NCBI GenBank assembly: GCA_031259905.1
Contig: JAIRKS010000234.1
Location: 1-14,184, forward strand
Reading direction: 5' to 3'
Length of the DNA: 14,184 bases
Source of the DNA: Odoribacteraceae bacterium
GTDB taxonomy: Bacteria > Bacteroidota > Bacteroidia > Bacteroidales > Marinifilaceae
Shown here: positions 7,388-13,895 of the stretch, piece after piece
How positions within the stretch are numbered: the stretch's first letter is position 1
Layout of the letters: every line of letters begins with the position of its first letter
Notes under the pieces: model-generated
What the model saw: only the letters and a program-made list of their open reading frames with translations
Databases searched by the model: none
What the model was told of the DNA's origin: nothing
Position numbers and translations under genes: made by a program

Positions 7388-9487
7388 ATGTTTGATATTT
7401 TAGAACTAAACGAGAAATTACTTCCTGAACTACGTCAAATCGCGAAAGATCTAAACGTGAAAAAGGTAGAAGCCTACCTGAAGAAAGATTTGATATATAA
7501 AATTCTGGACCAGCAAGCTATGGTGTCGACAGAAGACACCGTACCGGTGAACCCGAAAGAAAAGACGCAGACGCGATCCCTGCACGATGACGCCGAGAAG
7601 AAGAGTAGCGACTCGAGGAAAAGAAGAAAAACAAAACGCGACACCGCGAACGAAGGCCAGGGACAAACCACCAAGCAACCCGCGAGAGAAGAGGTGAGCC
7701 AGGAGCAGCAGCCCGTGGCACGAACCGCGAAGAGTGAAGGCAAAAAAGAAGAAAGAAAACGCGCCCCGCAACAGCCGGCAAAAGCGTCCGCGAGTGAAGG
7801 GAAAAGGCAACAAGAAGGACAACAACCGGTGAAGCAAACGACACCCGCTCGTGAGGGAGGGGGGGAGACGACGAAGGTCAGTCACGTCGCCATTCTTGAT
7901 CATAACGTCACGCTGCACCGCACGTCGGAAGAAGTGGTGCTCGGGAACAGGGACGAGACATTACCTGTCGGGACAGTCCCGGCAACCGACGAGCAACCCG
8001 TCGTGGAGAAAAAACGCTCGCGGAGAAAGAAAGCGCGACCCACCGTGGAGAATAACGAAAACGCGGAAGAGAAAGAAATCGCGACGGGTAACGAGGAACA
8101 GCTCGCGACGCCTACCGATACGCGGGAAAAGACCGCGGAAGAGCAACCGGAGAAGACAGAAAAACCGGAAGAAAAACTCGTCAGGAAGCCCATCCTCGTG
8201 AAGCGCGTGGAGAAAGACATCGAGGCAATGCAATCTTCAGAAGAAGACGAGATCGAGTTAGAAGAGAGTGCGCCCGCGGTGCAGGGCGAGGTGTTCCTGC
8301 GCTACGAGGTAGAAGAACGCCGCGACAACAAGTTGCGCCACGACAAGCGAGACAAGTACTACGAGTTCGACGGGATCACGTTCCATGCCGGCGTGCTGGA
8401 GATCATGTCCGACGGTTATGGTTTCCTGCGCTCGTCGGACTACAACTACTTGAGTTCTCCCGATGACATTTACGTTTCCCAGAGCCAGATAAAACTCTTT
8501 GGCCTTGCCACCGGTGACACGGTGACCGGCTCCGTCCGTCCCCCGAAAGAGGGCGAGAAATATTTCCCGCTGATCAAAATCGACAAGATCAACGGCAAGC
8601 TACCGGAAGCGGTGCGGGATCGTATCCCGTTCGACCACTTGACGCCGCTCTTCCCGAACGAGAAATTTAACCTGACAGGAAACGGGCGAGCCACGATCTC
8701 TACCCGTGTCGTGGACATGTTCGCTCCCATCGGGAAAGGCCAGCGTGGCCTGATCGTGGCCCAGCCCAAGACGGGAAAGACCATGCTGTTGAAAGAGATC
8801 GCTAACGCCATCTCGGCCAATAACCCGGAGGTATACCTTATCATCCTGCTGGTGGACGAGCGACCGGAAGAGGTCACGGACATGGCGCGGAGCGTGAAGG
8901 CCGAGGTGATCGCCTCGACGTTCGACGAGCCGGCGGAACGCCACGTGAAAGTGGCCAACATCGTGCTCGAGAAAGCAAAGCGGATGGTAGAGTGTGGCCA
9001 TGACGTGGTGATCCTGCTGGATTCCATCACTCGCCTGGCGCGTGCGTACAACACGGTATCCCCCGCGTCCGGCAAGGTGCTGTCGGGAGGCGTGGACGCC
9101 AACGCGCTGCACAAGCCCAAGCGTTTCTTCGGGGCGGCGCGCAACATCGAGAATGGAGGGTCGTTGACGATCCTCGCGACGGCGCTGACCGAGACCGGAT
9201 CGAAGATGGACGACGTGATCTTCGAGGAGTTCAAGGGAACAGGTAACATGGAGTTACAACTGGATCGCAAACTTTCTAATCGCCGGATCTATCCTGCCGT
9301 GGATATCACCGCGTCCAGCACGCGGCGTGACGATCTCCTGCTGGACGAGTATACCCTGAATCGTATCTGGATACTACGCAATTACCTCACCGACATGACT
9401 TCCATCGAGGCCATGCAGTTCGTGAAAGACCGCCTGGAAAAAACAAAGTCGAACGAGGAATTCCTGGTCTCGATGAACGATAAATAA
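7388..9487 (+). CDS. rho: Transcription termination factor Rho with large disordered insertion
   Basis: 699-residue hexameric RNA-dependent ATPase that terminates transcription, much longer than the roughly 420 residues of E. coli Rho. Order: Rho N-terminal helical domain (1-45, ELRQIAKDLNVKKVEAYLKKD-type); a hydrophilic low-complexity insertion (about 47-305) rich in Lys, Glu, Arg, Gln and Thr; the RNA-binding OB/cold-shock-like domain (about 330-402, GVLEIMSDGYGFLRS); then the RecA-like motor. Motor motifs: Walker A AQPKTGKT (458-465), catalytic region VDERPEEV (489-496), Walker B DVVILLD (539-545), and SGGVDANALHKPKRFFGAAR (566-585) with the Q/R-loop area. Insertions here are known in Bacteroidota, and in Bacteroides thetaiotaomicron the disordered region has been reported to promote Rho condensation. 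The insertion is A-rich at DNA level, unlike flanking domains. It has its own promoter and a strong downstream hairpin. Confidence 0.97.
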   Translation: MFDILELNEKLLPELRQIAKDLNVKKVEAYLKKDLIYKILDQQAMVSTEDTVPVNPKEKTQTRSLHDDAEKKSSDSRKRRKTKRDTANEGQGQTTKQPAREEVSQEQQPVARTAKSEGKKEERKRAPQQPAKASASEGKRQQEGQQPVKQTTPAREGGGETTKVSHVAILDHNVTLHRTSEEVVLGNRDETLPVGTVPATDEQPVVEKKRSRRKKARPTVENNENAEEKEIATGNEEQLATPTDTREKTAEEQPEKTEKPEEKLVRKPILVKRVEKDIEAMQSSEEDEIELEESAPAVQGEVFLRYEVEERRDNKLRHDKRDKYYEFDGITFHAGVLEIMSDGYGFLRSSDYNYLSSPDDIYVSQSQIKLFGLATGDTVTGSVRPPKEGEKYFPLIKIDKINGKLPEAVRDRIPFDHLTPLFPNEKFNLTGNGRATISTRVVDMFAPIGKGQRGLIVAQPKTGKTMLLKEIANAISANNPEVYLIILLVDERPEEVTDMARSVKAEVIASTFDEPAERHVKVANIVLEKAKRMVECGHDVVILLDSITRLARAYNTVSPASGKVLSGGVDANALHKPKRFFGAARNIENGGSLTILATALTETGSKMDDVIFEEFKGTGNMELQLDRKLSNRRIYPAVDITASSTRRDDLLLDEYTLNRIWILRNYLTDMTSIEAMQFVKDRLEKTKSNEEFLVSMNDK

Positions 9488-9508
9488 CCTGCATTCGCGA
9501 GCAGGATA

Positions 9509-9556
9509 ACGGCCCCTCGACACTGGTATTTTGCAAACAGGTAGTCGAGGGGCCGT
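9509..9556 (+). terminator. Terminator-like hairpin after rho
   Basis: ACGGCCCCTCGAC (9509-9521) and GTCGAGGGGCCGT (9544-9556) form a perfect 13-bp stem; CTG/CAG may extend it inside the 22-nt loop. It starts 21 bp after the rho stop. The following GTTTCGTTC is only weakly T-rich, so it may act as a 3'-end stabilising hairpin as much as an intrinsic terminator. A smaller hairpin, CCTGC/GCAGG (9488-9505), sits directly after the stop codon. Confidence 0.6.
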
Positions 9557-9585
9557 GTTTCGTTCACCCGGTAGCCAGACGGGGG

Positions 9586-10002
9586 ATGATGTTCAAGATG
9601 AACCGTGATTTTATACAAGAATATGAACCAGCGCGCTTGCCAAAGATGAAATACGATTTTATTCAAGAGTATTGCCTCTCGAAAGAAGGCACGGAAGAAG
9701 ACTACAAGGCGGAATGGGACGCGATTCGTTACTCCGTCCGCGGGAAAATGTACGCTTTGGTAGGCAATAACGGGGAAGGGATGGGGGTTATCACGGTAAA
9801 ACTCCCGCCGGGATACGGCTTGGAACTGCGCGAGCAATACGCGGAAATCACCCCGGGGTATCATTTCAACAAAACGCACTGGAACTCCATGCTGCTCGGG
9901 GGGGACGTCCCCGACGCGGTGTTAAAGAAAATGCTCGACCACTCGTACAACCTAATCCTCCGGTCACTAAGCAAGAAAGCGCAAAAAGAAATCACCGGTT
10001 AA
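9586..10002 (+). CDS. MmcQ/YjbR family protein with duplicated N-terminal segment
   Basis: Up to 138 residues. From residue 21 onward it looks like the small MmcQ/YjbR (DUF419) fold: KYDFIQEYCLSKEGTEEDYKAEWDAI, then VRGKMYALVG (51-60), VKLPPG (71-76), PGYHFNKTHWNSMLL (89-103) and a C-terminal helix DHSYNLILRSLSKKA (117-131). Function of the family is unknown; a DNA-binding-like fold has been suggested. The start is uncertain: ATG codons at 9586, 9589, 9598 and 9646 are in frame. Family homology begins at the last (118 residues). The region before it repeats DFIQEY exactly, with an 18-nt segment duplicated 48 bp apart whose two differences are both synonymous. This hints that the longer form is translated. 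No Shine-Dalgarno site and no clear promoter were found for it. Confidence 0.8.
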   Translation: MMFKMNRDFIQEYEPARLPKMKYDFIQEYCLSKEGTEEDYKAEWDAIRYSVRGKMYALVGNNGEGMGVITVKLPPGYGLELREQYAEITPGYHFNKTHWNSMLLGGDVPDAVLKKMLDHSYNLILRSLSKKAQKEITG

Positions 10003-10164
10003 CGCTTACTCTTCCCGCGCCTCCCTCCCTGCATCACCCTCCCCGCGTCATCCTCCCCGTGCTTCCCGTGCCGCGCGCGTCGCTCCTGGACGGCTACCCT
10101 TTCCTCCCGCGTGCTTTCTCGCGTGAACGGACGGGGGGACGTTCTCACTTGGCGATAAAGTCGT
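10003..10164 (+). other. C-rich, G-poor intergenic stretch
   Basis: The first half (about 10009-10071) is almost entirely pyrimidine on the plus strand, with CCTCCC/CCTCCCC blocks and a short near-repeat (TCACCCTCCCCGCG, TCATCCTCCCCGTG). RNA from this strand would be C-rich and weakly structured, the composition Rho prefers, so it may be the Rho-dependent end of the preceding transcript. No gene is seen here. Confidence 0.3.
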
Positions 10165-10172
10165 TACCTTCG
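10165..10172 (+). promoter_or_regulatory. Possible -7 element for the glycuronyl hydrolase gene
   Basis: TACCTTCG, one base from TAnnTTTG, 21 bp before the chosen ATG at 10194. No good -33 element lies at the expected distance. The position suits the shorter start with its signal peptide rather than the upstream in-frame ATG at 10059. Confidence 0.35.
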
Positions 10173-10193
10173 CGGGAAACATTTACAAGAATC

Positions 10194-11351
10194 ATGAAAA
10201 ACAGGTCATCTCTTCTTACCCTGCTGGTCATGGCGGGAAGCCTTCCCCTCGTCGCTCGTCCCCTGGAGTTACCGGACAGGCAGCAGGTACTTCAACTCGT
10301 GATGCGCGTCAACGCCCGTTTCATGCAAAAACATGCCGACTACACGCGTCCTTCCAACGTGGGCAAGTTGCGCCCGAGCAACATCTGGACGCGCGCGGTG
10401 TACTACGAGGGCTTGATGGCGCTTCACGGGGTGCATCCCCTGCCGGAATATCACGACTACGCCTTGAAATGGGCGGAATTTCACCGCTGGGGCATGCGCG
10501 ACGGCAACGCGACGCGTAACGCCGACAACCACTGCTGCGGTCAGGTGTACATCGACCTGTACAGGATCTCGCCCGACCCGGTGAAGATCCGGAACATTAA
10601 GGAGTGCATGGAGATGCTGCTGGACTCGCCGCGGGACGACGACTGGTCATGGATCGACGCCATACAGATGGCCATGCCGGTCATGGCCAGGCTGGGCAAC
10701 CTGCTGGACGACGCGCGCTATCACGAGAAAATGTTCAGGATGTACTCCTTCACGCGTGATCGTCACGGCGACAATGGGTTGTTCAACCCGGCGGACGGCT
10801 TGTGGTGGCGCGACAAGGACTTCGTGCCGCCCTACCGCGAGCCGAACGGCAAACCCTGCTACTGGTCGCGTGGCAACGGGTGGGTATACGCCGCGCTGGC
10901 GAGAGTGCTGGACGAGATACCGGCAGACGATCCGCGTCGTGCGACCTACGTGGCTGACTTCGTGGCAATGTCGGCGGCGTTGAAAGCCTGTCAACGCCCC
11001 GACGGCTTCTGGAACGTCAGCCTTCACGACCCCGGGCACTTCGGTGGAAAAGAGACCACGGGCACCTCCCTCTTCGTGTACGGCCTTGCCTGGGGGATCA
11101 ACAACGGGATACTCGATCGCGCCGCGTACCTTCCCGCGTTGCTAAACGCTTGGAGCGGGCTGGCAGAACATTCCGTCCGTCCCGACGGCTCACTCGGCTG
11201 GGTACAGGGAACGGGAAAAGAGCCGGCGGACGGGCAGCCGGTGAGCCGCGACAAGGAACCCGACTTCGAGGATTTCGCCGTGGGCTGTTTCCTGCTGGGA
11301 GCCGTTGAAGTATACAAGTTGCAGCCAGACTCCCTCCCGCCCGACCGGTAG
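10194..11351 (+). CDS. Exported GH88/GH105-type unsaturated glycuronyl hydrolase
   Basis: 385 residues from the ATG at 10194; the frame opens 45 codons earlier, but that extension is in the pyrimidine-rich spacer and would bury the signal peptide. Residues 1-21 form a signal peptide (MKNRSS, hydrophobic core, cleavage near LVA-RP), so the enzyme is probably periplasmic. Family features of the alpha6/alpha6-barrel unsaturated uronyl hydrolases: IWTRAVYYEGLMAL (64-77), RNADNHCCGQVYIDLY (108-123), WSWIDAIQMAMP (151-162) and the highly typical PCYWSRGNGWVYAALARVL (221-239). Asp111 and Asp155 are candidates for the catalytic acids. The family adds water to the 4,5-unsaturated uronic acid left at the end of pectin (rhamnogalacturonan) or glycosaminoglycan fragments by lyases. 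No SusC/SusD, lyase or sulfatase lies nearby, so this is not an obvious polysaccharide-utilisation locus. Substrate is open. Confidence 0.88.
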   Translation: MKNRSSLLTLLVMAGSLPLVARPLELPDRQQVLQLVMRVNARFMQKHADYTRPSNVGKLRPSNIWTRAVYYEGLMALHGVHPLPEYHDYALKWAEFHRWGMRDGNATRNADNHCCGQVYIDLYRISPDPVKIRNIKECMEMLLDSPRDDDWSWIDAIQMAMPVMARLGNLLDDARYHEKMFRMYSFTRDRHGDNGLFNPADGLWWRDKDFVPPYREPNGKPCYWSRGNGWVYAALARVLDEIPADDPRRATYVADFVAMSAALKACQRPDGFWNVSLHDPGHFGGKETTGTSLFVYGLAWGINNGILDRAAYLPALLNAWSGLAEHSVRPDGSLGWVQGTGKEPADGQPVSRDKEPDFEDFAVGCFLLGAVEVYKLQPDSLPPDR

Positions 11352-11407
11352 CGCGGGGAGTAACCGCGGGGAACTCGCGGGCACGCGCCGCGCGTCGCCT
11401 TCACGCC

Positions 11408-11459
11408 ACCGTCCCCCCGCTACCCCGTCACGAGGCGGGAACGGGCACGCGGGGACGGT
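11408..11459. repeat. Inverted repeat/hairpin 1
   Basis: ACCGTCCCC (11408-11416) pairs with GGGGACGGT (11451-11459), 9 bp. Further inside, CCCGT (11424-11428) pairs with ACGGG (11441-11445), giving a nested stem with a 12-nt loop. It lies 57 bp after the glycuronyl hydrolase stop and may mark the transcript end, though no T-run follows. Confidence 0.5.
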
Positions 11460-11499
11460 CACGCGCTCCCCCCCCACGCCGCTCCTTCCCCGGCGGTGA

Positions 11500-11563
11500 C
11501 CCGCTCCATGACGTTCGCGCGCGGCCATTCCCGGTCGCCCGCCCGCGAGCGTCATGGAGCGGG
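11500..11563. repeat. Long inverted repeat/hairpin 2
   Basis: CCCGCTCCATGACG (11500-11513) is perfectly complementary to CGTCATGGAGCGGG (11550-11563). The stem continues inward as a T-G wobble, TCGCG/CGCGA (5 bp), one C/C mismatch, then GCGG with CCGC (4 bp), around a loop of about 14 nt. In all about 25 stem positions with one wobble and one mismatch. Such a stem is unlikely by chance even in GC-rich DNA. No T-run follows on either side, and no transposase gene is nearby. Confidence 0.65.
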
Positions 11564-11647
11564 GCAACGCTTCCTCCCTTGAATTCCACGACCGGCGCCC
11601 GCTGGCGAGCACCCCCCGCGCGCGGACCCTGACGCTTCCGCCGGGAA

Positions 11648-11683
11648 ACGCGACGGGCGTCGTCCTTTCTTGCCCCGTCGCGT
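11648..11683. repeat. Inverted repeat/hairpin 3
   Basis: ACGCGACGGG (11648-11657) pairs with CCCGTCGCGT (11674-11683), a perfect 10-bp stem with a 16-nt loop. It sits at the right end of the GC-rich stretch, just before the AT-rich promoter area of the DUF6913-like gene. Confidence 0.5.
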
Positions 11684-11763
11684 GCCGTTTCGTGTAAAAA
11701 TTAAGGGCACGTTTTTTTTTGTATCAAAACAAACAAAGCGAGAAGGCGAGCGGTAATTATCCG

Positions 11764-11771
11764 TATTTTTG
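11764..11771 (+). promoter_or_regulatory. Candidate -7 element for the DUF6913-like/dapA operon
   Basis: TATTTTTG matches TAnnTTTG exactly, 33 bp before the start codon at 11805. No TTTG is present at the -33 distance. The local AT-rich sequence supports a promoter here. Confidence 0.5.
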
Positions 11772-11804
11772 TGAAGGACGTTTATCTAAAATGAATCGGA
11801 AACC

Positions 11805-12326
11805 ATGTTTGAGAATTTCAAGAAAAAACTGAAGAGAAATAGACTGGCAAAGAGAACGACGCGCGCGAGCCGCGAACTGTCGTTCCAGAACTTCCAGACG
11901 GCCCGCTCGTGCCTCCTGTTCTGTATCGACGGGGAGCGGCAGGCGGGAGAGATCGAGAGACTGCGGGACATGCTCTCCGGGAAGACGCGCGTGGAGATCC
12001 TCATCCTCGAGGGAGACGCGGGACACCCCGCGACGGGCACCATCGAGGGGGCCGTCCGCGCGAGCGATAAAGACATCTCCCTGTCCGGCAAGTTCGTGAA
12101 CGCGCGGCTTCACGAGATGATGCACTTCTCGCACGACCTGCTCGTCGACCTCTCCCGTGGCGCCTGCAGCGTCGGGGATTACCTGCTCGCCTCCTCTGCG
12201 GCCAAGTGCAAGATCGGGATGGAACGCGACGGCTTCCAGTGCGACATCGTCTTCGAGGGAATAAAAGAGGTGGACGAGCTGCAGGGGCGCTTGAACGAGC
12301 TGCTGGAAAAAATCAAAACCCACTAG
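11805..12326 (+). CDS. DUF6913-like conserved hypothetical protein
   Basis: 173-residue soluble protein with a strongly basic N-terminus (FKKKLKRNRLAKRTTRASRE, 3-22) followed by a small alpha/beta domain: SCLLFCIDGE (35-44), VEILILEGDA (62-71), DKDISLSGKFVNARLHEMMH (88-107), HDLLVDLSRGACSVGDYLLASSAAKCKIGM (109-138), and a C-terminal helix VDELQGRLNELLEKIKT (156-172). I associate this pattern (DLLIDLS...ansnAkfKiG) with the Bacteroidota-specific DUF6913 family, but from memory only. Function is unknown. No signal peptide or membrane segment. The start at 11805 gives the common MFxxFKKK opening; another ATG at 11791 is out of frame. dapA follows after 6 bp, so the two form an operon, which may hint at a link with lysine/peptidoglycan precursor supply. 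Confidence 0.75.
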   Translation: MFENFKKKLKRNRLAKRTTRASRELSFQNFQTARSCLLFCIDGERQAGEIERLRDMLSGKTRVEILILEGDAGHPATGTIEGAVRASDKDISLSGKFVNARLHEMMHFSHDLLVDLSRGACSVGDYLLASSAAKCKIGMERDGFQCDIVFEGIKEVDELQGRLNELLEKIKTH

Positions 12327-12332
12327 TACATC

Positions 12333-13208
12333 ATGAAAAAATTTTCAGGAGTGGGGGTAGCGCTGGTTACCCCGTTCGACGCCGCCGGCCGCGTGGACGA
12401 GGCGTCGTTACGCGACGTCGTCGATCACGTCATCGATGGCGGCGTGGACTACCTCGTGGCGCTGGGCACGACCTCCGAGGCGGCGACGCTCTCCGGCGAC
12501 GAGCGCGAACGGGTCGTGGAGATCATCGTCGAGCAAAACGCCGGGCGCCTGCCGGTCGTGATCGGGGTGGGCGGGAACGACACGGCGAGCCTCGTCGAGC
12601 AACTGCGCGTGTTGCCGTACCTGAAGCACGGCGACGCCATCCTGACCGTGGCGCCCTACTACAACAAGCCGACGCCGCGTGGCCTCTACCTTCACTTCAA
12701 GGCGTTGGCCGGGCACTCGCCCCTGCCGCTGATCCTCTACAACGTCCCCGGGAGGTGTTCCGTGAACATCCCCGCGGCGACGATCACCCGCCTGGCCGGG
12801 GAGTTCGACAACATCATCGCCGTGAAGGAAGCTACCGGGAACTTCGAGCAAGCCACCGCCATCGTTGCCGACAAGCCGCCCGGCTTCCTGCTCCTCTCCG
12901 GGGACGACGCCGTGGCGCTCCCGTTCATATCCATTGGCGCCGAGGGATTGATCTCCGTGCTGGCGAACGTCCTGCCCGGCGAGAGCGCGTCGATGATCCA
13001 CCGGGCGCTCGAGGGAGACCTCGACGGGGCGCGGGAGATCCACCTCCGCTCGCGCCACCTGTACCGGGTGCTTTTCGAGGAAGGCAACCCGGCCGGCGTG
13101 AAAGCCGCGTTACATGCGCGGGGAATCATCAAGCACAACCGTCTACGCCTTCCCTTGTGCCCGGTGAGCGACGCGCTCTACCGGGAAATCAGTGACTTAA
13201 TGCCGTGA
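12333..13208 (+). CDS. dapA: 4-hydroxy-tetrahydrodipicolinate synthase DapA
   Basis: 291 residues, standard length for this (beta/alpha)8-barrel. The enzyme condenses pyruvate with aspartate semialdehyde, the first committed step to diaminopimelate and lysine, and therefore to peptidoglycan. Active-site features by position: GVALVTPF (8-15), the GTTSE loop (45-49) with Thr46/Thr47, the APYYNKPT segment (107-114) with tyrosines 109-110, YNVPGR (136-141) with catalytic-triad Tyr136 and substrate-carboxylate-binding Arg141, and the Schiff-base Lys165 in AVKEATG (163-169). All expected residues are present. The C-terminal GNPAGVKAALHARGI is also family-typical. It is the second gene of an operon with the DUF6913-like protein. 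No Shine-Dalgarno site precedes the ATG. A small stem GTGAC-CCC-GTCAC overlaps the stop codon, then the repeat block begins. Confidence 0.97.
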   Translation: MKKFSGVGVALVTPFDAAGRVDEASLRDVVDHVIDGGVDYLVALGTTSEAATLSGDERERVVEIIVEQNAGRLPVVIGVGGNDTASLVEQLRVLPYLKHGDAILTVAPYYNKPTPRGLYLHFKALAGHSPLPLILYNVPGRCSVNIPAATITRLAGEFDNIIAVKEATGNFEQATAIVADKPPGFLLLSGDDAVALPFISIGAEGLISVLANVLPGESASMIHRALEGDLDGAREIHLRSRHLYRVLFEEGNPAGVKAALHARGIIKHNRLRLPLCPVSDALYREISDLMP

Positions 13209-13238
13209 CCCCGTCACCGCGACCTTCATCACCCGCGA

Positions 13239-13344
13239 CGCCCCGCGTCGTGCGGCGCAACGTCCCGCGTGTCGAATGACCCAGGGGTGCTTGCACGGGT
13301 GACGCCCTGCGCGTCGAGTGCCCCGAAAGCGCTCGCGAGGGTGA
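13239..13344. repeat. Decayed 42-bp repeat after dapA
   Basis: Two adjacent 42-bp units, 13261-13302 and 13303-13344, share the pattern CGyCCyGCGyGTCGArTG near the start and GGGTGA at the end. A related CGCCCCGCGTCG begins 22 bp earlier at 13239. Identity between units is moderate, with gaps in similarity in the middle. It uses the same period as the 42-bp array at the right edge. No gene is recognised here. Confidence 0.45.
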
Positions 13345-13393
13345 CGCCCGTGGCGGGCGATCCGCGGGACGCTACGCCCTGTCTCCCGGCGAG

Positions 13394-13417
13394 CCTCCCG
13401 GCCTCCCGGCCTCCCGG
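13394..13417. repeat. Three tandem copies of an 8-bp repeat
   Basis: CCTCCCGG occurs three times in a row (13394-13401, 13402-13409, 13410-13417), with a related TCTCCCGG just upstream. A simple repeat prone to slippage, inside otherwise featureless GC-rich sequence (13345-13500). Confidence 0.8.
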
Positions 13418-13507
13418 GACGGGAAAACGCTCGCGCGGGCGGCAGTGCCGGGAGCGTACTCTTCGCGATCCCTCCCCGGCGTCACGCGATCCATACCTTG
13501 TATTATA

Positions 13508-13737
13508 TAGCCCCCTCCCGGCATCGTGCAGTCCATTCCCGGCCTCAGCAGTCCCCTCCCGGTATCATACCCTCCCTTCCCGGCATTATACAGTTTCTTT
13601 CCGGTATCATACAGTCCCCTCCCGGCATTATAGAATCCCTCCTTGGCCTCATGCAGTCCCCTCTTGGCATCATACAGTCTCTTCTCGATATCATACCCTT
13701 CCTTCCCTACATTTTATAGTTCTTTACTTGTATAATA
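13508..13737. repeat. Array A: pyrimidine-rich 21-bp tandem repeat, about 11 units
   Basis: Units of 21 bp (one of 20) with core TCCCGGyATyATACAGT followed by CCCC or similar. The GG position recurs at 13520, 13541, 13561, 13582, 13603, 13624, 13645 and 13666; the last three or four units (from 13687) are decayed. Units 3 to 6 alternate GGTATCAT and GGCATTAT, hinting at a 42-bp higher-order unit. The plus strand is rich in C and T and poor in G outside the GG. Differences between units fall on all codon positions, so this does not look like protein-coding repeat. Confidence 0.85.
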
Positions 13738-13858
13738 TCTCCGGGGACAGATTACGTTTCCCCGGAGACAGATTACATATTCCCGGGGACATGCAGCATA
13801 TCCCCGGGGACATGCACAATTTCCCCGGGGATATAATACCCGCCCCCGGAGGCGAGAG
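13738..13858. repeat. Array B: 21-bp repeat with CCCCGGGG palindrome, 6 units
   Basis: The CCGG centre recurs exactly every 21 bp (GG at 13743, 13764, 13785, 13806, 13827, 13848). Best units read TCCCCGGGGACATGCA; the 10-bp TCCCCGGGGA is a perfect palindrome in the fourth and fifth, with one-base variants in others. It joins directly to array A, with the register shifted by about 7 bp, and shares a CATrCAG element with it. Confidence 0.85.
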
Positions 13859-13869
13859 GGCCGTCGGGG

Positions 13870-13888
13870 CTGTCTCGAAACGCGACAG
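13870..13888. repeat. Small hairpin between arrays B and C
   Basis: CTGTC pairs with GACAG; after a T/C mismatch, CG pairs with CG around AAA. It lies in the short link (13859-13895) between the two arrays. Confidence 0.35.
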
Positions 13889-13895
13889 TCTTGAG

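Larger units (their letters stand above)
11352..11763. other. GC-rich non-coding gap with several hairpins
   Basis: No convincing gene is present in this interval; open frames here are Arg/Pro/Gly-rich shadows. It is markedly GC-rich up to about 11690, then abruptly AT-rich (AAAAATTAAGG, a run of nine to ten T at 11712-11720, ATCAAAACAAACAAAG). Besides the three large inverted repeats listed separately, there is a direct near-repeat CGCGGGGAGTAAC / CGCGGGGAACTC just after the hydrolase stop, and a C8 run near 11469-11476. Confidence 0.6.

Noticed and set aside
10059..10193. Extended N-terminus for the glycuronyl hydrolase
   Set aside because: The 45 extra residues lie in the pyrimidine-rich spacer and across the probable -7 element, and they would place the clear signal peptide in the interior.
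7000..11400. Possible replication-terminus signal: the plus strand is G-rich to about 7200, roughly balanced after, then C-rich from about 11350
   Set aside because: Estimated by eye on single lines only. Gene content and repeats explain much of it, and array C is G-rich again. A whole-genome skew plot would be needed.
11500..11563. Insertion-sequence end
   Set aside because: No transposase, partner inverted repeat or target-site duplication is visible in the window.
13498..13719. A 73-codon open frame over array A with SPPGIIQ-like repeats
   Set aside because: Another frame of the same 21-bp repeat; no start context, and the same reasoning applies.
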